From NCBI GenBank assembly GCA_025453715.1, contig JALOPT010000041.1:1-12230 (forward strand): 12,230 nt of DNA, in the 5' to 3' direction. The position numbers were made by a program, and so were the translations under genes. Below are positions 7,090 through 12,230 of this stretch, piece after piece (positions within the stretch are counted from its first letter, which is position 1; every line of letters starts with the position of its first letter). Under the pieces are notes generated by a model that saw only the letters and a list, made by a program, of their open reading frames with translations, ran no database searches and was not told the origin of the DNA. The DNA is from Methanoregulaceae archaeon (GTDB lineage Archaea; Halobacteriota; Methanomicrobia; Methanomicrobiales; Methanospirillaceae).

Positions 7090-8007
7090 TTATCGTTCTT
7101 CACCCAACATCTTGACTAATAATGCCTTCTGGGCGTGCAAACGGTTTTCTGCTTCATCCCAGACCACGCTCTGCGGCCCCTCAATTACCTCATCTGTTAT
7201 TTCATGACCACGGTGCGCGGGAAGGCAGTGCATGACTATTGCATCGGGTGATGCGTGCCTTAATAATTTACTATCGACAGTATAACCCTGGAATGCCTTG
7301 ATCCGGACGTCATATCGTGCCTCTTCACCCATTGAAACCCAGGTATCGGTGACGACGACATCGGCATCCCTGACTGCCTCAACAGGGTCGTTCATAACAT
7401 CAACCCGTCCACCAAGGCCAGTGGCCCTATCCACTACCTCTTCTTTCGGTAAAAAACCTGCAGGACTTGCAATATTCACGATCATGCCAGTAATTGCAGA
7501 TGACAACACAAGCGAGTTGCATACGTTATTTCCATCACCTACCCATGCAACCTTTACATCAATTGTGGATCCAAAATGTTCCCAGATTGTGAGGATATCG
7601 GCCAGCAGCTGGCAGGGGTGTTCCCTGTCTGATAATCCGTTAATGACCGGGACTGTTGAATACCTGGCAAAATCTGCAATTGTCTGGTGTTTATACGCCC
7701 TGATCATCAACCCGGAGACATACCGTGAGGCCACCCGTGCAGTATCGCGGATCTCTTCTCCACGTCCAATCTGGAGATCCTGTGAATTAAGGTAGAGGGC
7801 ATGTCCACCAAGATCGTGCATCCCGACTTCGAAGGAAAGCCTTGTCCTCGTGGAAGGTTTTTCAAAGATCATCGCAAGTGCTTTTCGCTTCAGAAGTTCA
7901 TGAGGAGTCCCCGTGCTTTTCATTTTCTTGAGATGTTTCGCTTCAGCGAGGATCTTCTGTAATTCCTCTTCAGAAATATCAAGAAGCGAGAGAAGGTCTT
8001 TTTTCAT
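7090..8007 (-). CDS. argF: Ornithine carbamoyltransferase
   Basis: This enzyme (305 residues, EC 2.1.3.3) makes citrulline from ornithine and carbamoyl phosphate in arginine synthesis, in the cytosol and usually as a trimer. The carbamoyl-phosphate-binding STRTR is at 52-56 and HPCQ is at 130-133. The ornithine-binding DTWVSMG is at 221-227, and HCLPAHRG with the catalytic cysteine is at 260-267. The SMG motif separates it from aspartate carbamoyltransferase. Length and ends are normal for the family. The ATG overlaps the purD stop as ATGA (8004-8007), and AAGGAG lies just upstream inside purD, so translation is probably coupled to purD. It is the last gene of the cluster. ArgF shares carbamoyl phosphate with the pyrimidine pathway, represented upstream by pyrE. 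Confidence 0.97.
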   Translation of the reverse strand: MKKDLLSLLDISEEELQKILAEAKHLKKMKSTGTPHELLKRKALAMIFEKPSTRTRLSFEVGMHDLGGHALYLNSQDLQIGRGEEIRDTARVASRYVSGLMIRAYKHQTIADFARYSTVPVINGLSDREHPCQLLADILTIWEHFGSTIDVKVAWVGDGNNVCNSLVLSSAITGMIVNIASPAGFLPKEEVVDRATGLGGRVDVMNDPVEAVRDADVVVTDTWVSMGEEARYDVRIKAFQGYTVDSKLLRHASPDAIVMHCLPAHRGHEITDEVIEGPQSVVWDEAENRLHAQKALLVKMLGEER

Positions 8008-9296
8008 CGTATCTCCTTCATATGTTCAATTCTCTTCTGCAGCAGAGATTCCGTGCCGATATCACGCCTGTGACTGACATCTCCGCTAACCGATGATGCA
8101 GCCGATTCTGCAATTTTTTCTGCTTCAGCAAGCGTGTCTGCCCGTCCGACAAATGCCAGGCTCCGGGAAGACTGGGTCAGTAGTTCCCCGTTCGTTAGTT
8201 CCACATTGGCATAAAATAGCAATGCATCGCCATAATCCCCGAATGTCAGGGGCCTGCCTGTACGCGGGGTATCAGGGTAACCTTCCGGTACAAGGTACTT
8301 ACAGACAGTCGCTTCACGGGAAAATTTCACCGATCCCTGGGAAAGGGTCCCTTCCGTAATCCTGACCATGATTTCAGCCATATCTGATTCAAGGAGTGAC
8401 AGGACATTCATTGCTTCCGGGTCTCCAAACCTGGCATTGAACTCAATCACCATCGGACCGTTTGCCGTATTCATGAACTGGCCATATAATATTCCCCTGT
8501 ATGGCTGCCCGATTTTCGCCATTACTGCTACCACGTCTTTCATGATGCGAAGAGCTTTTTCCCGGTCCGAGTGGGTAACGAATGGTAAGGTGTGGTCCGG
8601 CATACTATACGAGCCCATACCCCCGGTATTCGGACCCTGGTCTCCCTCGAATGCCCTTTTATGGTCCTGGACGAGAGGCATGGGTATCAGGTGTGTGCCA
8701 TCGACAAATGCCTGCAGGGTAAACTCTTCTCCAACGAGCCTTTCCTCAACAACCAGGTGGCCATCCAGTTGTTTTGCATAATCGATTGCACCATTCCGGT
8801 CTACGTGTTCTCCCATGATGCGGACGCCCTTGCCCCCGGTCAGGCCGATCGGTTTAATTGCGAGGTCTCCTGGATATTGTGAAATAAAAGAGATGGCATC
8901 TTCCCTGTCCTGGAAAACACGATACTTCGGGCACCCTGCCACACCATGACGGTCCATCATTATCCTGCAGAACCCTTTATCGGTCTCCAGGCGGGCAGCT
9001 TCCCGTGTCGGGCCGACACATGCTATCTGCCGGGCCTCAAGTTCATCGGCGATTCCCGCCTGCAGGGGCGATTCAGGACCGACAATGGCACATTGCACCC
9101 CAATATCTGATGCAAATTCTGCAATCCTTTTGACATTTGTTTCTTTCTCGACAAGGACCCGTTTTGAAACAGACCAGATACCCGGGTTTTTCTTCGCCAT
9201 TACTGAAAATAGCTCTACTTCGTTGTTTCGGGAGAGAACGCTTGCTATTGCATGCTCCCTTCCCCCTCCCCCTACAACCAGGATCTTCATTGTCAT
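8004..9296 (-). CDS. purD: Phosphoribosylamine-glycine ligase (GAR synthetase)
   Basis: This 430-residue ATP-grasp enzyme (EC 6.3.4.13) joins glycine to 5-phosphoribosylamine, the second step of purine synthesis. It shows the N-terminal GGGGREHAI at 9-17, the ATP-grasp glycine loop KPIGLTGGKGV at 148-158, DHKRAFEGDQGPNTGGMG at 211-228, the metal-binding EFNARFGDPE at 285-294, and the C-terminal RRDIGTESL at 410-418. Length is normal and no fusion to purM or purN is present. I prefer the ATG at 9294-9296 because AGGT lies 7 bases upstream. The ATG at 9288-9290, which begins KILVVGGGG, is also possible. The gene follows pyrE after 29 bp, and its stop overlaps the argF start. Confidence 0.97.
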   Translation of the reverse strand: MTMKILVVGGGGREHAIASVLSRNNEVELFSVMAKKNPGIWSVSKRVLVEKETNVKRIAEFASDIGVQCAIVGPESPLQAGIADELEARQIACVGPTREAARLETDKGFCRIMMDRHGVAGCPKYRVFQDREDAISFISQYPGDLAIKPIGLTGGKGVRIMGEHVDRNGAIDYAKQLDGHLVVEERLVGEEFTLQAFVDGTHLIPMPLVQDHKRAFEGDQGPNTGGMGSYSMPDHTLPFVTHSDREKALRIMKDVVAVMAKIGQPYRGILYGQFMNTANGPMVIEFNARFGDPEAMNVLSLLESDMAEIMVRITEGTLSQGSVKFSREATVCKYLVPEGYPDTPRTGRPLTFGDYGDALLFYANVELTNGELLTQSSRSLAFVGRADTLAEAEKIAESAASSVSGDVSHRRDIGTESLLQKRIEHMKEIR

Positions 9297-9325
9297 GTAT
9301 CAGACCTACCGTCCATATTAACTGG

Positions 9326-9838
9326 TTACTTCCTTGTTATCTCGCTTGCTTTAACAAGTGCGTGAAGTGTCACGTTATTCCTTGCAAGTGCTGCGCTTGC
9401 GCCCTGTTCACGGTCGACCACGGTAACAGCTACGTTGATACTTGCACCGGCTTCGCGGAGTGCTTTAATTCCATACAACGCCGATCCACCGGACGTCGTA
9501 ACATCTTCAACAAGGATGACATTTTTCCCTTTTACATCCCCAATAAGACGGCCACTTTTTCCATGGTCTTTTTCCGCACTCCGGATTATTGCATATGGGC
9601 GGTTACCTGCCAGAGATACGCCCACAGCGAGAGGGACCCCCCCGACAGCGACCCCTGCGACGACATCTGACGGGAACCTTACTGCTATTTCCCCGCATAC
9701 AAGTCCGAGCAGGGCCGGATCTGTCATTGCAGACTTGACATCCAGGTAATAAGAGCTTGTTGCACCTGATGCAAGAACGAAATGACCATATTCAATCGCA
9801 CCATGGCTGATAAGCGCATCAGCGATCTGGTTTACCAT
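9326..9838 (-). CDS. pyrE: Orotate phosphoribosyltransferase
   Basis: This 170-residue enzyme (EC 2.4.2.10) converts orotate and PRPP to orotidine 5'-monophosphate in pyrimidine synthesis. The type I phosphoribosyltransferase PRPP loop VILVEDVTTSGGSA is at 107-120. SGATSSYYLDVK, typical of PyrE N-termini, is at 24-35. The flexible catalytic loop KDHGKSGRLIG is at 90-100, and DREQGA is at 142-147. The short archaeal length is normal, and no OMP decarboxylase domain is fused. The ATG at 9836-9838 has a modest G-rich ribosome-binding site (GGGG) about 7 bases upstream. The gene lies 37 bp after carS and 29 bp before purD, on the same strand. Confidence 0.96.
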   Translation of the reverse strand: MVNQIADALISHGAIEYGHFVLASGATSSYYLDVKSAMTDPALLGLVCGEIAVRFPSDVVAGVAVGGVPLAVGVSLAGNRPYAIIRSAEKDHGKSGRLIGDVKGKNVILVEDVTTSGGSALYGIKALREAGASINVAVTVVDREQGASAALARNNVTLHALVKASEITRK

Positions 9839-9875
9839 AATATTCCCCGGCTATTTACAGAATTCCACATAGGTA

Positions 9876-10469
9876 TCACCATGGTACTTCCTTTACTCCT
9901 GCCAGGTACCCGATGATGTTAGTCGCCCGGTGAAGCAGGGGGGTAATAATCAGAATTATTATCACTATTGGTACGCTCATAACGGAGAAAAACCATTGCG
10001 GGTCAAACAGGGCAGTCAGCAGGAAGGCCCCTGCGACCAGGTCATACTGGTCCGCAACAGGCCATGGGTCCCCAGAATTTTTTCCAAGACGGCGTTTGAA
10101 AAAACTCTTCCCAAGATCTCCCAGCAGTGCCCCGGTTGCAAGCAGGAAGACTGACAGCACCGTGTGCACCGGTAAAAAATCCCATTGGTAATATGATTGA
10201 AGGAAAATCTGGATTATCCCTACAATGACACCGCATGCAATCCCGAGAATCAGCCCTCTCCAGGTTTTTCCGCTCCCGAAGAGTCTCCTTCCATCGCTAA
10301 AATTTCTTCCTCCGTCAATGGGTGCGCCCCCCCCGAAAGCAGCTGCGGAAGAGTTGGGGATATACGCCGGCAGCATAATCCAAAGAGCGGATACCAATGC
10401 TATTATTATTGTTTCAATACTAATAATTGGAGCACCCCAATACCTAAAATAAAGAGCAGGTATAAACAT
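9876..10469 (-). CDS. carS: CDP-archaeol synthase (CTP:digeranylgeranylglyceryl-phosphate cytidylyltransferase)
   Basis: This integral membrane enzyme (197 residues as annotated, EC 2.7.7.67) activates 2,3-bis-O-geranylgeranylglyceryl phosphate with CTP to give CDP-archaeol, the branch point to archaeal polar lipids. Diagnostic segments are LPAYIPNSSAAAFGGG at 33-48, DGRRLFGSGKTWRG at 59-72, GALLGDLGKSFFKRRLGK at 113-130, DPWPVADQYD at 134-143 and the C-terminal GVKEVPW. Hydrophobic helices surround these. The ATG at 10469 gives about 15 more N-terminal residues than I expect for the family and has no close ribosome-binding site. Other starts are TTG at 10397, or ATT at 10424 with GGTG eight bases upstream. 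A run of eight C at 10327-10334 does not disturb the frame. It is the first gene of the carS-pyrE-purD-argF cluster. Confidence 0.95.
   Translation of the reverse strand: MFIPALYFRYWGAPIISIETIIIALVSALWIMLPAYIPNSSAAAFGGGAPIDGGRNFSDGRRLFGSGKTWRGLILGIACGVIVGIIQIFLQSYYQWDFLPVHTVLSVFLLATGALLGDLGKSFFKRRLGKNSGDPWPVADQYDLVAGAFLLTALFDPQWFFSVMSVPIVIIILIITPLLHRATNIIGYLAGVKEVPW
10459..10467. promoter_or_regulatory. TATA-like box in the carS/tes divergent gap
   Basis: GGTATAAAC lies about 57 bases before the tes ATG and would start transcription near 10490. It overlaps the annotated carS start codon (10467-10469). Read on the minus strand it is GTTTATACC, which would start carS transcription near 10435, inside its annotated coding region. 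That again suggests carS really starts further in. Confidence 0.35.
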
Positions 10470-10519
10470 TAAGGTATCTAAGGGAGAAATTCCTCTAAGG
10501 ATGCGTCGGTTGGAGTAAT

Positions 10520-11991
10520 ATGCTTATTAAAAAGACGAAGAGCCTGTGCCCTGTTTGCAATACCGTAATTGATGCGGAAATTGTAGAGGAAGATGGCGGG
10601 GTATGGATACGCCGTTCATGTCATGAACATGGATCATTCCATGATCTCTACTGGTCTGACGTGGAAATGTACCGCAGGTTCGAAAAATATGAGAATATCG
10701 GGTCTGGTGTTGATAATCCACAGCGGGAAGGTTCCCAGGAGACATGCCCTGCCCAGTGCGGACTTTGCAGCAACCACAAGTCTGCGACTCTTCTCGCGAA
10801 TATCGACCTGACAAATCGTTGTAATTTAAACTGCGACTTCTGCTTCGCCAATGCCCGTGCCTGTGGATATGTTTACGAGCCCACGTTTGATCAGGTTATT
10901 GACATGCTCAAACTGCTAAGGGCTGAAAAACCCGTCCCTGCTCCTGCCGTGCAGTTCTCGGGTGGCGAACCGACCATGCGTGATGATTTGCCGGAAATTA
11001 TCCGAAAGGCGAAAGAACTCGGGTTCCCACAAGTGCAGGTGGCCTCGAATGGAATAAAACTGGCAAAAGATATTGACTATGTACAGAAACTAAAAGATGC
11101 AGGACTTTCTACCGTTTATCTCCATTTTGATGGTGTCACACGGGATACCGGGATACCAATCCAAACCTCGCAATAGACGAAAAAGCAGTTGCAAACTGCA
11201 TGAAAGTCGGCCTTGGCATCGTGCTGGTCCCTACAATAATCCGTGGCCGGAACGACCACCAGATCGGGGATATCATCCGGTATGCTGCGGACCATATATC
11301 CGTCATCCGCGGTGTAAATTTCCAGCCGATTGCATTCACCGGGGCAGCAAGCGAGGATGACATTAAACGCGAGAGGATCACGGTACCTGACATATCAGCA
11401 GCCGTTGAGGAGCAGACTGGTGGTGTCGTCAGGAAATCAGACTTTTACCCGATCCCCTGCGTGTTACCGATATCAGAACTTGTTGAAGCATATGGGGGAA
11501 AACCCCAGATACGTTTTACTGCCCACCAGCACTGCGGGGCTGCAACCTATGTATTTGTAACTGATGACGGCCTTGTCCCTATCAACCGTATGATTGACGT
11601 AGACAAATTCTTTGAATCTGTCGAAGCAATGTCTGAAAAACTGAAAAAAGGAGGGTCCCTGACTAAGTACAAGACCCTTATTGAAGGTGTGAAGGCGCTT
11701 CATGACTCAGTGAAGCAGGGTGAACAGGGAAGTGCAATCGATTTCTGGAAACTTCTCGGCAAGGCACTTTTATTGCAGAATTTTGATGCCCTGAGAGAGT
11801 TCCACTGGAATGCACTTTTTATTGGCACGATGCACTTCATGGACCGGTATAATTATGACATCTGCCGTGTCCAGAGGTGCTGTATTCACTATGCGACACC
11901 AGACGGGACCCTCATACCATTCTGCACATACAATTCCGGCCCTGTCTACCGGGAACAGGTATGGCAGCGGTGGAAGAAATCTGCTGAATAA
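10520..11991 (+). pseudogene. tes: Tetraether lipid synthase-type radical SAM gene, frameshifted by an 8-bp tandem duplication
   Basis: The two halves (218 codons from 10520; then a frame ending at 11991) together form a radical SAM protein of the Tes/MJ0619-like family. Characterised members join two archaeol chains by C-C bonds to make tetraether (GDGT) lipids. Visible are an N-terminal C10-P-V-C13 motif with C34, a C76-x3-C80-x2-C83 motif, the radical SAM CNLNCDFC at 101-108, GGE at 148-150, and C-terminal cysteines in CRVQRCC and PFCTYN. In the first frame the sequence ends in TAG at 11174-11176. cgggatac occurs twice in tandem (11141-11148, 11149-11156). With one copy removed the frame continues RDTNPNLAIDEKAVANC into the second half, for 487 residues. 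GGAG at 10512-10515 serves the ATG. The second half has no ribosome-binding site of its own. Whether the break is real or a sequencing artefact is open, and a close paralogous radical SAM function is possible. Confidence 0.85.
11141..11157. repeat. 8-bp tandem duplication inside tes
   Basis: The unit cgggatac is present twice without spacer, and the next base (C at 11157) continues the period. It adds 8 bases to the coding frame and so shifts it; the first frame then stops 18 bases after the duplication. Such duplications arise and revert by strand slippage. Confidence 0.9.
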
Positions 11992-12002
11992 CTAACCTGG
12001 CA

Positions 12003-12039
12003 GTTACCCGTGAATAACGGGAAATAGTAACCATTTTTT
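12003..12039 (+). terminator. Hairpin plus oligo-T terminator after tes
   Basis: CCCGT (12007-12011) pairs with ACGGG (12017-12021) around a GAATA loop. Flanking GTTA and TAAC may extend the stem imperfectly. A run of six T follows at 12034-12039. It starts about 12 bases after the tes stop on the same strand. Confidence 0.55.
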
Positions 12040-12106
12040 CCTGCAAAACAGACCCTGCACCTGCTGACATTTCCATTTTCTTTCAATCAATAAAATGATG
12101 GTTTAG

Positions 12107-12230
12107 TTGAAGTATAACCGGAAACAATTGGGACTCACGGAAAATGAGAGTGGGCCCGGAATCCTGATATCGGTGACCCTGATAGAAAAGCTGGAGTTGT
12201 ATATCGGTATTTTTCAGAAGTTGGACAAAT
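12107..12230 (+). other. Open frame running off the right edge, identity unknown
   Basis: From a TTG at 12107 (after an in-frame TAG) the plus strand stays open to the window end for about 41 codons (KYNRKQLGLTENESG ... LIEKLELYIGIFQKLDK). There is no ATG and no convincing ribosome-binding site, and the complementary minus frame is also open here. It may be the start of a gene or chance. No family was recognised. Confidence 0.15.

Noticed and set aside
7298..7795. 165-codon plus-strand frame antisense to argF
   Set aside because: It is the mirror of a well-supported gene, with a serine/threonine-rich composition typical of an antisense shadow.
9137..9670. 177-codon plus-strand frame across the pyrE-purD junction
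   Set aside because: It is antisense to two clear biosynthetic genes and shows no domain pattern.
10327..10334. Run of eight C in carS as a possible frameshift hotspot
   Set aside because: The protein reads through in the conserved AFGGGAPID frame on both sides, so the run length is right.
11200..11991. Second half of tes as an independent short gene
   Set aside because: It has no ribosome-binding site or promoter, starts in mid-domain, and joins the first half in frame when one 8-bp copy is removed.

Overview
The window (about 12.2 kb) looks like chromosomal DNA of a methanogenic euryarchaeon, most likely from the Methanomicrobiales. The reasons are an archaeal CDP-archaeol synthase (carS), a tetraether-lipid-synthase-type radical SAM protein, archaeal-style TATA boxes, oligo-T terminators, and moderate GC with Methanomicrobiales-like protein sequences. 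The order is my inference; no rRNA gene is present to settle it. I see no transposase, phage gene, CRISPR array, tRNA or rRNA.

Layout from left to right. A minus-strand SAM methyltransferase (161-1222) diverges from a plus-strand pair: a Kup potassium transporter (1466-3292) and an eight-helix-class UPF0104/LPG-synthase-TM family membrane protein (3323-4393). Convergent to that pair is a minus-strand tandem of two paralogous HEAT-repeat proteins, each ending in the same kind of membrane anchor (4557-5525 and 5646 to about 6659). A gene-free stretch of about 430 bp (6660-7089) follows, with candidate bidirectional promoter, alternative-hairpin and terminator signals. Next is a minus-strand cluster transcribed as carS, pyrE, purD, argF (10469 down to 7090). 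Divergent from carS is a tes-like radical SAM gene (10520-11991) broken by a frameshift.

How the genes relate. pyrE, purD and argF are biosynthetic genes for pyrimidine, purine and arginine. PyrE uses PRPP and PurD uses phosphoribosylamine made from PRPP, while ArgF uses carbamoyl phosphate, the precursor shared with pyrimidines. purD and argF overlap as ATGA, so their translation is probably coupled. CarS activates archaetidic-acid-type precursors for polar lipids, and the Tes family joins two archaeol chains tail to tail into a membrane-spanning tetraether. The carS/tes divergent pair therefore forms a small membrane-lipid locus.

The most interesting observations are as follows. (1) A perfect 8-bp tandem duplication (11141-11156) breaks tes, and removing one copy restores a single 487-codon frame. 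(2) The second HEAT gene keeps its paralog-like reading frame about 58 codons upstream of its first usable start codon, with no ATG, GTG or TTG in that extension. (3) The DNA upstream of that gene can form two adjacent hairpins or one competing long stem, as in an attenuator or riboswitch. (4) A near-perfect 11-bp inverted repeat sits directly upstream of a TATA box that would make the kup mRNA almost leaderless.
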